A DNA stretch of 64,000 nt from Panacagrimonas sp041603235 (lineage in GTDB: Bacteria > Pseudomonadota > Gammaproteobacteria > Nevskiales > Nevskiaceae), in NCBI GenBank assembly GCA_041603235.1, contig JBFIES010000001.1, positions 62,001-126,000 of the forward strand, written 5' to 3'. How positions within the stretch are numbered: position 1 is the stretch's first letter; each line of letters begins with the position of its first letter. A program made the translations under genes and the position numbers. The notes beneath the pieces are model-generated. The model did not search any database and was not told where the DNA came from. It worked only from the letters and a program-made list of their open reading frames with translations. Positions 27,299 to 36,177 of the stretch are shown here, one piece after another.

Positions 27299-27814
27299 AT
27301 GACCCAACTCATCATGCCGCTCTTTCGCTCCCTACCCCTGTCCCGCAGCATTGTCTATCTGAGCCTTTGTGCGGCAGTTGTGTTGAGCGGCTGCGGAACG
27401 ACCATGTCGCGTGAGCCCAAGGCCTCACGCCTGACCTTCAGCGCCGTAGGCGCCCCAAACCTGAACCCCGACTCTTCCGGCAATGCCTCACCACTCGTGA
27501 TCCGGATCTACGCTCTGCGTGATCTCACCGAGTTCAATCTTGCCGACTACTTTGCCCTGTATGACCGCGACGAACAGGTTCTGGCTCAGGATCTGATCAA
27601 GCGTGATGAAATCATCATCGAGCCCGGTCAGACGCTGACGCTCGACCGGGAATTTCCGCCGGAGATGCGATTTGTAGGTGTACTGGCCGCTTTTCGCGAG
27701 GTAGGACAGGCAAAGTGGCGGGCCAGCACCGACATCTGGCCGGGAACCAATGGCGTGCTCATCATCCGCGCCGACGATGACGCCATCAGCCTGGAGCTTG
27801 AGCCCTCGAAATAA
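27299..27814 (+). CDS. tssJ: Type VI secretion lipoprotein TssJ (SciN)
   Basis: TssJ is an outer-membrane lipoprotein that binds TssM and anchors the T6SS membrane complex. The precursor has a signal sequence with lipobox LSGC. It is followed by family-like text: PLVIRIYALRDLTEF, ADYFALYDRD, IIEPGQTLTL, VGVLAAFREVGQAKWR. ATGs at 27266, 27299 and 27314 are all possible starts; 27299 gives 171 residues. The 197-base gap after clpV shows no clear promoter or terminator. Its partners TssM and TssL are not in the window. Confidence 0.75.
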   Translation: MTQLIMPLFRSLPLSRSIVYLSLCAAVVLSGCGTTMSREPKASRLTFSAVGAPNLNPDSSGNASPLVIRIYALRDLTEFNLADYFALYDRDEQVLAQDLIKRDEIIIEPGQTLTLDREFPPEMRFVGVLAAFREVGQAKWRASTDIWPGTNGVLIIRADDDAISLELEPSK

Positions 27815-27821
27815 GCCGCAT

Positions 27822-27840
27822 GGCTCGCAGGTTGCGAGCC
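27822..27840. terminator. Hairpin between convergent tssJ and ffh
   Basis: A perfect eight-base inverted repeat (GGCTCGCA/TGCGAGCC) with a three-base loop lies in the 39-base gap between two convergent genes. Neither side has a T-run, so termination efficiency is uncertain. Confidence 0.4.
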
Positions 27841-27853
27841 GGAGGGTTGGGAT

Positions 27854-29218
27854 CTAGCGGGGCGGCAGCATGCCAGGCGGCAACTTGCCGCCCATGCGAC
27901 GCATGAGCTTGCCCATACCACCGCTGGCCACCTTCTTCATCATGTCGCGGGTGGAGTCGAACTGGCGCAGCAATTTATTGACGTCCTGAACCTGTACGCC
28001 GCTGCCAGCGGCAATCCGGCGTTTACGCGAGGCCTTGAGCAGGTTTGGAAACTTGCGCTCCTGCGGCGTCATTGAATTGATGATGGCCACCGCGCGACCC
28101 ATTTCCTTGGTGGCATTGACGTTCTTCATCTGAGCCTGCATCTGCGCACCGCCAGGCAGCTTTTCCAGAATGGATTCAAAGCTGCCCATGTTCTGCATCT
28201 GCTGCATCTGTTCGCGAAAATCTGCGAGGTCAAAACCTCGCTTGGACGAGATCTTCTTGGCCAGCTTCTGCGCTTTCTCGGCATCAACCTTCTTGGTTGT
28301 TTCCTCGATCAGGCTCAGGACGTCACCCTGGCCGATGATGCGGGTCGCAATTCGATCGGGATGAAAAACTTCGAGTTTGTCGGTCTTTTCGCCAACGCCC
28401 AGGAACTTGATCGGCTTGCCGGTCACCTGACTCACCGACAGCGCCGCACCACCGCGTGAGTCGCCATCGACCTTGGTCAGCACAACACCCGTCAGCGGCA
28501 ACGCGTCACCAAATGCCTTCGCGGTATTGGCTGCGTCCTGACCGGTCATGCTGTCCACAACGAACAGGGTTTCGGTAGGCGACAGCGCCGCGTGCAGGGC
28601 GCTGATCTCGGCCATCATTTCGGCGTCAACCGTCGTGCGACCTGCTGTATCCACAATCAGGACGTCGGCGTACTGCTTCTTAGCCTGTGCCAGCGCATCG
28701 GTCGCGATCTTGACCGGCTCCTGGCCCACTTCAGACGGGAAGACTTCAACGCCCACCTGCCCGGCGACAATGCGCAGCTGCTCGATGGCAGCGGGTCGGT
28801 AGACGTCGCAGGACACCACCATCACGCTTTTCTTGTCGTCCTCTTTGAGCCGGCGTGCGAGCTTGGCCGTGGTGGTGGTCTTACCCGAGCCCTGCAGGCC
28901 CGCCATGAGAATGACCACCGGCGGCTGCGCCCGCAGGTTGAGTGGCTCGGCCTTGCCGCCCAGCGCACTGGTCAGCTCCTGCTGCACAACTTGGAGAAAC
29001 GCCTGCCCCGGCTTCAGCGAGGCCGTTATTTCTGCGCCAAGCGCACGTTCTTTGACCTTGTCGATGAAACCCTTGACCACCGGCAGCGCCACATCGGCTT
29101 CCAGCAAGCCCATGCGCAATTCGCGCGCCGCTGCATTGATCTGGTCTTCTGTGAGGCGTCCCTGACCACGGATGCTGTCGAGCGTCTGGGTCAGGCGTTG
29201 AGTCAGTGAATCAAACAT
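27854..29218 (-). CDS. ffh: Signal recognition particle protein Ffh
   Basis: Ffh binds 4.5S RNA and signal sequences to target membrane proteins to FtsY. The 454-residue protein has the helical N domain, the GTPase G domain (GLQGSGKTTTTAKLARRL, DTAGR, TKVDGDSRGGA), and the Met-rich M domain starting near residue 320. The C-terminus ends in a flexible MRRMGGKLPPGMLPPR tail. It is convergent with tssJ. Confidence 0.97.
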   Translation of the reverse strand: MFDSLTQRLTQTLDSIRGQGRLTEDQINAAARELRMGLLEADVALPVVKGFIDKVKERALGAEITASLKPGQAFLQVVQQELTSALGGKAEPLNLRAQPPVVILMAGLQGSGKTTTTAKLARRLKEDDKKSVMVVSCDVYRPAAIEQLRIVAGQVGVEVFPSEVGQEPVKIATDALAQAKKQYADVLIVDTAGRTTVDAEMMAEISALHAALSPTETLFVVDSMTGQDAANTAKAFGDALPLTGVVLTKVDGDSRGGAALSVSQVTGKPIKFLGVGEKTDKLEVFHPDRIATRIIGQGDVLSLIEETTKKVDAEKAQKLAKKISSKRGFDLADFREQMQQMQNMGSFESILEKLPGGAQMQAQMKNVNATKEMGRAVAIINSMTPQERKFPNLLKASRKRRIAAGSGVQVQDVNKLLRQFDSTRDMMKKVASGGMGKLMRRMGGKLPPGMLPPR

Positions 29219-29279
29219 GTAGGGTGGTGCGCTGAAAATCGAGGCGAAAGGCTAACCGATTCGCCCGAGCAATTCTCGT

Positions 29280-30047
29280 TCAGATCTCGATGACATCGCC
29301 CCTCTTGAGGTGGCGATGCTTCCAGCCTTTCATTGCGCGCCCGCATTGGGCATCCAGGGTCGGGCCACAGCCGGGCTTATGGTGGGTCAGCAACAGCTCT
29401 GGCCGGTGGCGGAGCGCGGACAGCTCGTCGCCAAGCAGCGCCGGCGTGTAGTGCTTGGCAATTTCGCCCAGGCAGGCTTCCTGATCAGGGAACGCCACAT
29501 CGATCATTAGATAGTCGAGCCGTTCCAGCCGATTCAGGAAGTCCCACATCTGTGGGCAGGAGCCGGTATCACCCGTAAATGCGAATACGCCATTGGGCGT
29601 TTCCAGCACGTAGCCAACCGCTGGAACCGTATGCCGGACGGCAAAGGCACAAAGGCTGCGGCCCTCCCCCAGATCCACACGCCGTTCGCTGCGAATGGAT
29701 CGAAACTTGATCACGGGTGCCTCGCGACTCGGCAGCTTGGTGAAATCCGGCCACAGCTTCCAGTTGAACAGATTGCGCCGCAGGATCCGCAAGGTATCGC
29801 TGATGCCCATGATCTCGACCGGGCGCTGGATTTCATCGAACAGATTGTCAGCCATGAACGCCAGACCACATACGTGGTCAAGGTGGGAGTGGGTCAGGAA
29901 GACGCGCCCAATTTTGCGCATTTGCACAAGATCGAGGTCGCAGACGCCGGTCCCGGCATCAATCAGAATCTCGTCATCAACCAGCAGAGCGGTAGTGCGC
30001 AAGTCGGGCCCGACGCCTCCACTACATCCCAGCACCTTGATTCGCAT
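29280..30047 (-). CDS. MBL-fold hydrolase similar to class II 3',5'-cyclic-nucleotide phosphodiesterase
   Basis: The 255-residue protein has the metallo-beta-lactamase motif THSHLDH at 52-58, then AFTGDTGSCPQ and LLLTHHKPG as further metal ligands. The arrangement resembles the CpdP/PDE1 family, which hydrolyses cAMP or cGMP, so a role in cyclic-nucleotide turnover is the best guess. An ATG at 30047 is chosen over the adjacent GTG. It lies between ffh and a divergent CcsA-like gene. Confidence 0.7.
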   Translation of the reverse strand: MRIKVLGCSGGVGPDLRTTALLVDDEILIDAGTGVCDLDLVQMRKIGRVFLTHSHLDHVCGLAFMADNLFDEIQRPVEIMGISDTLRILRRNLFNWKLWPDFTKLPSREAPVIKFRSIRSERRVDLGEGRSLCAFAVRHTVPAVGYVLETPNGVFAFTGDTGSCPQMWDFLNRLERLDYLMIDVAFPDQEACLGEIAKHYTPALLGDELSALRHRPELLLTHHKPGCGPTLDAQCGRAMKGWKHRHLKRGDVIEI

Positions 30048-30132
30048 CACGTTCTCGCAAAGTTCAAAGTGATCCTAGCATGCAGTTCCTGCCCTTAGCC
30101 CTCGCTTGGCAATGCTATTCTCCGGGGCTCGG

Positions 30133-30918
30133 ATGAATGCCCTGACTGCTTCCCTAATCGCTCTGGCGTGCTACAGCGCCTGTGGCCTGTTCGCCTGGAA
30201 CAGGCCCGAACGCATTCGCTGGCTGGCGCCTTTTGCTCTGAGCGCACATCTGCTTGCCCTACTGCTGGGGCTGGTCCACGAAGGCAGCCTGCGCATCGGC
30301 ACCACCGAAGCCGCCTCCCTGTTTGCCTGGCAGTCCTCACTTCTGCTCTGGGTGTTCTCGTTCAGAGAACCGGTCAGCATCAATGGCGTGGTGGTGTATC
30401 CGCTCGCCGGACTGTTCGCATTGTGGGCCGCGCTGGCCCCCTCGCCGCTCAGTCAGATTCAGGTTGAGCAATGGCAGGTGAGCTCGCACATTCTGATATC
30501 GCTGCTGAGCGCCGGGCTGCTGACCCTGGCTGCTGTCCAGTCGGTCGCCCTGGCCATTCAGGAAAGGCTGCTGCATCGACACAGGGTGAGCCCGTCCGAT
30601 GGCCGCATGCCGCCACTTCAGACCATGGAAAACGTGCTGTTCCAGCTCATCGCCCTCGGCTTTGTGATGCTCAGCCTGACCCTGCTGACCGGCCTTTGGT
30701 TTGTACACGACTGGCTGGCCCAGCATCTGGCCCACAAGACGGTTCTATCCATCTCTGCATGGCTGATCTTCGGCATCCTGCTGTGGGGCCGGTGGCGCTA
30801 TGGCTGGCGCGGAAAAACCGCGACTCGCTGGGCGCTCTCGGGCTATGCGACCCTGATTCTCGCGTACTTCGGCAGCAAGATAATTCTTGAACAAATCTTT
30901 GGAAAACATTGGGTTTGA
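30133..30918 (+). CDS. CcsA/YpjD-like inner membrane protein
   Basis: The 261-residue protein has about eight membrane helices and resembles the cytochrome c assembly (CcsA/CcmC) family member YpjD, which is usually found beside ffh and corB. A heme-handling role is possible but it lacks an obvious WWD signature. YpjD-like proteins have been linked to magnesium transport partners instead. The ATG at 30133 follows GGGGCTCGG. The CorB-like gene follows 87 bases later. Confidence 0.75.
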   Translation: MNALTASLIALACYSACGLFAWNRPERIRWLAPFALSAHLLALLLGLVHEGSLRIGTTEAASLFAWQSSLLLWVFSFREPVSINGVVVYPLAGLFALWAALAPSPLSQIQVEQWQVSSHILISLLSAGLLTLAAVQSVALAIQERLLHRHRVSPSDGRMPPLQTMENVLFQLIALGFVMLSLTLLTGLWFVHDWLAQHLAHKTVLSISAWLIFGILLWGRWRYGWRGKTATRWALSGYATLILAYFGSKIILEQIFGKHWV

Positions 30919-31005
30919 CCACATACTTCAAGTCGCATGGCTTGACACCCAAGCCCTTCATTCAGTAACAAACAAGCTCAGCGGCCATAGGCTTTTGCCA
31001 CCTAC

Positions 31006-32301
31006 TTGAACGACATACCCTTACCTGCGCTATTCGGACTCCTGGTAGTTCTGCTCGCGCTCTCAGCATTTTTTTCAGGCTCGGAAACCGGCCTGATGAC
31101 TCTGAACCGATACCGCCTCAAGACCCGGGCGAAGGCTGGTCATCGCGGATCGAAGCTGGCACATGAGCTGCTGGAGCGGCCCGATCGCCTGATCGGCACC
31201 ATTCTGCTGGGCAACAATTTCGTCAACAGCCTGGCCGCCGCGGTCGCCACCGTTATTGCCCTGCGCATTTTTCCAGGCGATACCGGCATTGCCATCGCCA
31301 CCGGCTCGCTGACGATCACCCTGCTGATCTTCAGCGAAGTCACGCCCAAGACATTGGCTGCACTGCACCCGGAAAGAATCGGCATTCCGGCGGCCTATGT
31401 CTTCTGGCCGCTCCAGCGTCTGATGTTTCCGCTGGTCTGGGTGGTCAACCTGATCAGCAACGGGCTGCTGCGCATTCTCGGAGTCAGCCCTGAAGAAGCC
31501 GCGCAACACAGCCTTTCAACAGAAGAGTTGCGTACGGTGGTGGCTGAGGCTGGCGCCATGATCCCGCAGCGACACCAGAAAATGCTGTTGTCCATCCTGG
31601 ACCTTGAACACGGCACCGTCGAAGACATCATGGTGCCGCGCAACGAGATCGTAGGGGTTGATGTGTCCGAGCCATGGGAAGAGATCCGCGAACAGATCCT
31701 CGCCACGCAGCACACGCGCCTGCCCCTGTTCAGCGGCTCCATTGATGAACTCTGTGGCGTGGTACATGTGCGCCGCCTGATGACCGCATTGGCCAATGAC
31801 ACACTGGATACGCGTTCACTGATTGATATCGCCAAGGAACCCTACTTTGTTCCGGAAGGCACACCGCTCAATCAGCAACTCCTCAACTTTCAGAACCAGA
31901 AGCGCCGCATTGGCTTCGTCGTGGATGAGTACGGTGATATTCAGGGGCTGGTGACCTTGGAGGATATCCTCGAAGAGGTTGTCGGAGAGTTCACCTCCGA
32001 TCCAGCCACGCGCATCAAGAACGTCTACGCCGATCCGGACGGGAGTTTCAGGATTTCGGGTTCTGTCACCCTACGCAGCCTGAATCGTTCGCTGGGCTGG
32101 AAGCTGCCAACAGACGGGCCGAAAACCATTAACGGCCTGTTGTTGGAGAAGCTGGAAAACATTCCGCAACCCGGAAAGAAAGTTGAAATCGAGGGCTATC
32201 AGTTCGAGATCACAGACACCCGCCTGAATGCGGTGAAGGCCACGGTTGTGCGCCCGCCGGCCAAGCTCGCCGCCAAGAGCAAGAATCGAAAAGCAGCCTG
32301 A
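31006..32301 (+). CDS. HlyC/CorC family CNNM-type transporter (CorB-like)
   Basis: The 431-residue protein has an N-terminal DUF21/CNNM membrane domain (to about 190) with the SGSETGLMTLNR motif. A CBS-domain pair (about 205-330, including DIMVPRNEIVGVD) and a C-terminal CorC_HlyC domain (GFVVDEYGDIQGLVTLEDILEE and beyond) follow. Family members are linked to Mg2+ or Co2+ efflux. The start is a TTG at 31006. The position after ffh and a YpjD-like gene is the standard gammaproteobacterial context. Confidence 0.87.
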   Translation: MNDIPLPALFGLLVVLLALSAFFSGSETGLMTLNRYRLKTRAKAGHRGSKLAHELLERPDRLIGTILLGNNFVNSLAAAVATVIALRIFPGDTGIAIATGSLTITLLIFSEVTPKTLAALHPERIGIPAAYVFWPLQRLMFPLVWVVNLISNGLLRILGVSPEEAAQHSLSTEELRTVVAEAGAMIPQRHQKMLLSILDLEHGTVEDIMVPRNEIVGVDVSEPWEEIREQILATQHTRLPLFSGSIDELCGVVHVRRLMTALANDTLDTRSLIDIAKEPYFVPEGTPLNQQLLNFQNQKRRIGFVVDEYGDIQGLVTLEDILEEVVGEFTSDPATRIKNVYADPDGSFRISGSVTLRSLNRSLGWKLPTDGPKTINGLLLEKLENIPQPGKKVEIEGYQFEITDTRLNAVKATVVRPPAKLAAKSKNRKAA

Positions 32302-32469
32302 GGCTGACAAAAGCACCGCCCTTCGGCTTGTGGATCAAGCCTCGAAGCAGGCGCCCCTCAGGCTCCCTGACCCTCCGCAGATTGAGATCTTGCTCGCACA
32401 CTGTTGCGAGTTGGGGCCTGGCTCCAGTTGAGCGAGCACACCCGCACGGCAACCGAACAAAAGGCGGAA

Positions 32470-33315
32470 TCAGCTTCGGGCGGCTGCGATGGTCGTCCGG
32501 TGCAGCAGACGATCATGTCCCGCATAGCCGCCGGTTGCCGCGTGCAAAAGAGAACGGTTATCCCACATCACCAGCATCTTCGGCTGCCAGCGATGCCGGT
32601 ACTGGAATTCCTCGCGGGTCTGCCACTGGTACACATCCATCATCAATTCCATGGCCGCGTTGTCATCCATGTCTTCTATGCCAACGATGTAGCCAAAACA
32701 GCTGAACAGGCCTTTCCTGCCTGTTTCGGGATGTTTGCGGATCAGCGGATGCAGCTGTGTTTTCTCGGCGTCCCTGGACGGCAGGATCACCATGGATCGG
32801 CTTTTGGCATCGCCCATGCCGTACATGCCGTCGGGCGCATAAGCGCGCTTTGCAGAATGGATGGCATTGCGTCCTTCAATGCGCGCGCGCAACTTGTCAG
32901 GCATCGCATCGAGAGCGGCATGCTGGTTGGCAAACAAGGTGTCGCCGCCCACTGGCGGAATCGTAATTCCATAGAGACAGGTCCCGGCAGGCGGCTGCGC
33001 CTGAAAGCTCCAGTCGCTGTGCCAGTTCTCCGCAAATAGCGGCGAAGTCTCCGTGGCGCGACGCTGCACCGCGATCACGTGTTTGCGACCGGGAATCGGT
33101 GCGATGAAAGGATCCTCGCCGTAGCCACCGAAGTAGAGCGTGAAACGTTCCAGATCGTCATCGCTCAGCGTCTGGTCCAGGAACGACAACACATGATGCT
33201 CAAGCCAGGCAGATCGAATTTCGGCAATGGTGGCTGTGTCGAGCGGCTGCGAGAGATCGAGGCCTGTTACCGTCGCGCCGCAGGCCTGGCCAGACGCGAC
33301 CGCCTGTAGCTTCAT
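32470..33315 (-). CDS. TauD/TfdA-family Fe(II)/2-oxoglutarate dioxygenase
   Basis: This non-heme iron enzyme hydroxylates a small substrate while decarboxylating 2-oxoglutarate. The iron triad is visible as His99 and Asp101 (NWHSDWSF) and His272 (LLHRTTIA), with Arg of the same motif binding 2-oxoglutarate. Length 281 is typical for TauD. The substrate is not identifiable: taurine, alkyl sulfates and aryloxyacids are handled by close relatives. It lies 108 bases downstream of the P450 on the same strand and may be co-transcribed. Confidence 0.85.
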   Translation of the reverse strand: MKLQAVASGQACGATVTGLDLSQPLDTATIAEIRSAWLEHHVLSFLDQTLSDDDLERFTLYFGGYGEDPFIAPIPGRKHVIAVQRRATETSPLFAENWHSDWSFQAQPPAGTCLYGITIPPVGGDTLFANQHAALDAMPDKLRARIEGRNAIHSAKRAYAPDGMYGMGDAKSRSMVILPSRDAEKTQLHPLIRKHPETGRKGLFSCFGYIVGIEDMDDNAAMELMMDVYQWQTREEFQYRHRWQPKMLVMWDNRSLLHAATGGYAGHDRLLHRTTIAAARS

Positions 33316-33423
33316 GGGGAGAGCCTGCAGCGCGCGAAAAACAGGCCTTCGCCCTGCCAGGATCTGCCCGCAATCTCGCGAGCAACTCGCGTTGCGATTC
33401 CGCTACAGACGCCCCACACGCTA

Positions 33424-34833
33424 TTACCCCTTCGCCGTGAGCTTCACCATCATCTTGGAATAGCCGCGCACAAAGTTCGACTGCACGCGCTCAGGCGCTT
33501 CCAGAACCTCGATGTTGTCGAACCGTGCCAGCAATTCTTCCCACAGGATCTGCAATTGCATTTCCGCCAGCCGGTTGCCCATGCAACGATGGATACCAAA
33601 TCCGAATGACAAATGACTTCGCGCGCCCTTGCGGTCGATGATGAACTGATCGGGGTTTTCAATCTTTCGCTCATCACGATTACCGGAGGCATAGCACATC
33701 ATCACGCGATCACCCTTCTTGATGGTCTGACCTCCGAGTTCCACGTCCTGCTTGGCAACCCTGCGCATGTAGGCCAGTGGGGTCTGCCAACGGATGATTT
33801 CCGACACCATGTTCGGAATCAGTTCCGGATTCGCTTTCAGCTTGGCGAACTCTTCCGGGAACTCATTCAGGGCCAGCACACCCCCGCTCATGGAGTTGCG
33901 AGTGGTGTCGTTGCCGCCGACGATCAGCAGAACCAGATTGCCCAGAAACTCCATCGGTCGTTTGATCAAGTCGCGCGTGTCATCGCTGCTTTGCATCAGG
34001 CTGATCAGGTCAAAGCTGCGCGCCTCACCTGCGGCATGGCGCGCTGCTTTGTCATGCCACAGCTCGGAAAAATGCCGAGCCATATCGGCCGCCCCGACAA
34101 ATATTTCGTCCGGGTCGGCATAGGAGCCACCGGTGGTTTCGGGTGACCCGGTGACCAGATCAGACCAGTACACCAACTTGTCTCGCTTGTCGTAGGGAAA
34201 ATCCAGCAAGGTGGCAAGCATGCGCCCGGTCAGCTCAATGGACACCGTGGAGACCCAGTCAAACGGCGTGCCCAAGGGGAGACTATCCAGCACCTCCTGC
34301 GTGCGCTGGCGGATCAGGCCTTCCATCTCTTTAAGGTTCTGCGGTGCCACCACACCCTGCACCGCCTTGCGCTGCACGTCGTGCTTTGGCGGATCCATCG
34401 CAATGAACATCGTCAGCGGCAAACCTTCCGGGGTATCACCAAGAATGATCACCGGTTCGGATGAAAACAGATCGTGGTGCTTATCCACGTACACGATGTC
34501 CTCATAGCGGGTCACCGCCCAGAACGGACCAAAGGGGCTGTTCTTCTGATAGTGCACCGGAGCCTCATCACGCAGCCGCTTGTAGTAGGCGCGCCACTGA
34601 TCCTGACGGAATAGAAAGGGATTGCTGACGTCAATGTCTTCCAGCGTCAGGGTGCTGACATCAGGAACCGGCTGCTCAACAAACTTGGGCACCGGCCGCG
34701 CACCGAGCACCGTTTTCTTGGCCTTCACCAATGCCTGAAGCGCGCGAATCTGCCAGTGCATCGGAACCAGGTTGCTGGCGGTGTTGACTGCCCGAGTTTG
34801 CAGGCTGTCCATGACGCGAGTTTCGGTCGTCAT
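33424..34833 (-). CDS. Cytochrome P450, CYP153-like
   Basis: The 469-residue soluble P450 carries the I-helix motif IVGGNDTTRNSMSGG, the K-helix ExxR (SEIIRWQTP region) and the heme loop FGFGIHRCMGN with axial Cys417. The NDTTRNSMSGG and IHRCMGNRLAEMQL text resembles CYP153 enzymes, which hydroxylate terminal carbons of alkanes or fatty acids. Ferredoxin and ferredoxin reductase partners, usual in CYP153 operons, are absent here. A clear AGGAG precedes the ATG. Direct repeats 100 bases upstream suggest control by the divergent AraC protein. Confidence 0.85.
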   Translation of the reverse strand: MTTETRVMDSLQTRAVNTASNLVPMHWQIRALQALVKAKKTVLGARPVPKFVEQPVPDVSTLTLEDIDVSNPFLFRQDQWRAYYKRLRDEAPVHYQKNSPFGPFWAVTRYEDIVYVDKHHDLFSSEPVIILGDTPEGLPLTMFIAMDPPKHDVQRKAVQGVVAPQNLKEMEGLIRQRTQEVLDSLPLGTPFDWVSTVSIELTGRMLATLLDFPYDKRDKLVYWSDLVTGSPETTGGSYADPDEIFVGAADMARHFSELWHDKAARHAAGEARSFDLISLMQSSDDTRDLIKRPMEFLGNLVLLIVGGNDTTRNSMSGGVLALNEFPEEFAKLKANPELIPNMVSEIIRWQTPLAYMRRVAKQDVELGGQTIKKGDRVMMCYASGNRDERKIENPDQFIIDRKGARSHLSFGFGIHRCMGNRLAEMQLQILWEELLARFDNIEVLEAPERVQSNFVRGYSKMMVKLTAKG

Positions 34834-34937
34834 TGCGACGTTCTCCTATTTTTTTCATTAATTCTGGCTAGCCAAAGGGAGCACCCCTGGTCCTTGCCTG
34901 ATGAACCCAGAGTAAACCGCGACTGCCAAAGCCATGA

Positions 34938-34973
34938 GGTCATTTTTTGACAAATTAGGGTCATTTAACGACA
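34938..34973. promoter_or_regulatory. 21-bp-spaced direct repeats, candidate AraC-regulator binding site
   Basis: GGTCATTTTTTGACA (34938-34952) and GGTCATTTAACGACA (34959-34973) match at 12 of 15 positions and start 21 bases apart, two helical turns. AraC-family activators commonly bind direct repeats with this spacing. The site lies between the P450 and AraC genes, just upstream of a TTGGCA/GTTCAT promoter-like pair reading toward the P450. Confidence 0.55.
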
Positions 34974-34975
34974 CT
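34947..34975 (+). promoter_or_regulatory. Possible promoter of the AraC-type regulator
   Basis: A consensus TTGACA is followed after 17 bases by GACACT, a weak -10 matching three of six positions. It overlaps the direct repeats, which would fit autorepression, and supports a translation start downstream of it. Confidence 0.4.
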
Positions 34976-35011
34976 GACATTCGGCTTCGACCGACTATTC
35001 TGGAGAACGTA

Positions 35012-36049
35012 TTGGACAGCGCGGAATCGCAGAAGGACGCCGGCGCCGATATGCCCTCGAACTATTCACGCCTGATCGCTCGCGAATTGGGCCTGACGCC
35101 TAAGAGCTTGTCGGGTTTGTTGCTCGCCACCGGCCTGAGCCCTGAGCAATTTCTGCGTGACGATCAACGCCTGACGGCCGCACAACAAATTCAGATTCTT
35201 CGCAATGCGATTCGAATCTCACCGCATGCGGACTTTGGCCTGCGCCTGGGCAAGCGACTCACCCCTGCGACTCACGGTGCCATGAGTTTTGTCGCCAACA
35301 GTAGCCCCAACCTGCTCACAGCGACCCACGCGATCCAGCATTTCCTGCCCACGCGGATCAACTTCGCGCATTTCGCCATTGAGGAGCATCGAGATTGGCT
35401 TGAGTGTGCGATCTTGTTCAAGTTTCCCATGGCACCTGACATTCAGCGTTGCCTGTCGGAAACCTTGATCCGCTCCTACTTTGAGATCGCCGAATTTCTG
35501 GTGGGACGTGCCCCCGATGAAGCCGAAATCCGGTTCGCGCACGCGCCCCCCGAATATCGGAACGCCTATGCCAGATCCCTACCGGGAAAAATCATCTTCG
35601 ACAGCGAGCGGCTGCTCATCCGCCTGCCTATGGCGCTCTGTCGTGAGCCCAATGCATCGGCCAACCACGAAAACTATCTTCTTGCCATGCAGCAGTGCGA
35701 GGCCATGCTGGCGCAACTTCCCGGACACAGTGAGCGCTACTCCACACGCATCAAGAAACTAATGCTGTCCCATCCCCCCGGAACGCTGAGTGAGGACGAA
35801 GCCGCGGCCGCTCTGTTCATCAACAAGCGAACGCTAGCTCGAAAACTGGCCCAGGAGAGCACCGGCTTTCGACGCATTCGCGACGAGCTTCTTGCGCAAC
35901 AGGCAGTTGATTATCTATGCCAGAACCGACTCTCCGTCGAAGCCGTGGCGGCGCTGCTGAACTACCACGACAGCGCCAATTTTCGTCGCGCGTTCAAGCG
36001 CTGGTATGGAAAGCCGCCCGAGAGGTATCGCCAGGACGCGATGCACTGA
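35012..36049 (+). CDS. AraC-family transcriptional regulator (arabinose-binding-like N-domain)
   Basis: The N-terminal two thirds resemble the OruR/ArgR-like AraC N-domain (AAQQIQILRNAIRISPHADFGLRLGKR). The C-terminus is an AraC helix-turn-helix pair (FINKRTLARKLAQESTGFRRIRDELL and NYHDSANFRRAFKRWYGKPPERYR). The frame opens at an ATG at 34934, but that stretch overlaps a consensus -35 and the direct repeats. A TTG at 35012 with GGAG seven bases before it is preferred (345 residues); an ATG at 35051 is another option. It is divergent from the P450 and probably controls it. Confidence 0.83.
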   Translation: MDSAESQKDAGADMPSNYSRLIARELGLTPKSLSGLLLATGLSPEQFLRDDQRLTAAQQIQILRNAIRISPHADFGLRLGKRLTPATHGAMSFVANSSPNLLTATHAIQHFLPTRINFAHFAIEEHRDWLECAILFKFPMAPDIQRCLSETLIRSYFEIAEFLVGRAPDEAEIRFAHAPPEYRNAYARSLPGKIIFDSERLLIRLPMALCREPNASANHENYLLAMQQCEAMLAQLPGHSERYSTRIKKLMLSHPPGTLSEDEAAAALFINKRTLARKLAQESTGFRRIRDELLAQQAVDYLCQNRLSVEAVAALLNYHDSANFRRAFKRWYGKPPERYRQDAMH

Positions 36050-36113
36050 ACTCTGTTGTTTATCACCGGAGACAGGCTAATCGCTGATTGAGCGGCAGTC
36101 GCTTGCTTAAGCA

Positions 36114-36150
36114 TAAAAAAAGCCCGGCTTCGTCATTGCGAAGCCGGGCT
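36114..36150 (-). terminator. Intrinsic terminator of the thiolase gene
   Basis: A twelve-base perfect stem (AGCCCGGCTTCG/CGAAGCCGGGCT) with a six-base loop is followed on the minus strand by seven Ts. It lies 27 bases past the thiolase stop. Confidence 0.85.
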
Positions 36151-36177
36151 GATGTGCTGCGACTACCGGTCCTGCGC

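Noticed and set aside
20790..27853. Genomic island integrated at ssrA
   Set aside because: I found no integrase, no second copy of the tmRNA 3' end, and no insertion sequence in the interval.
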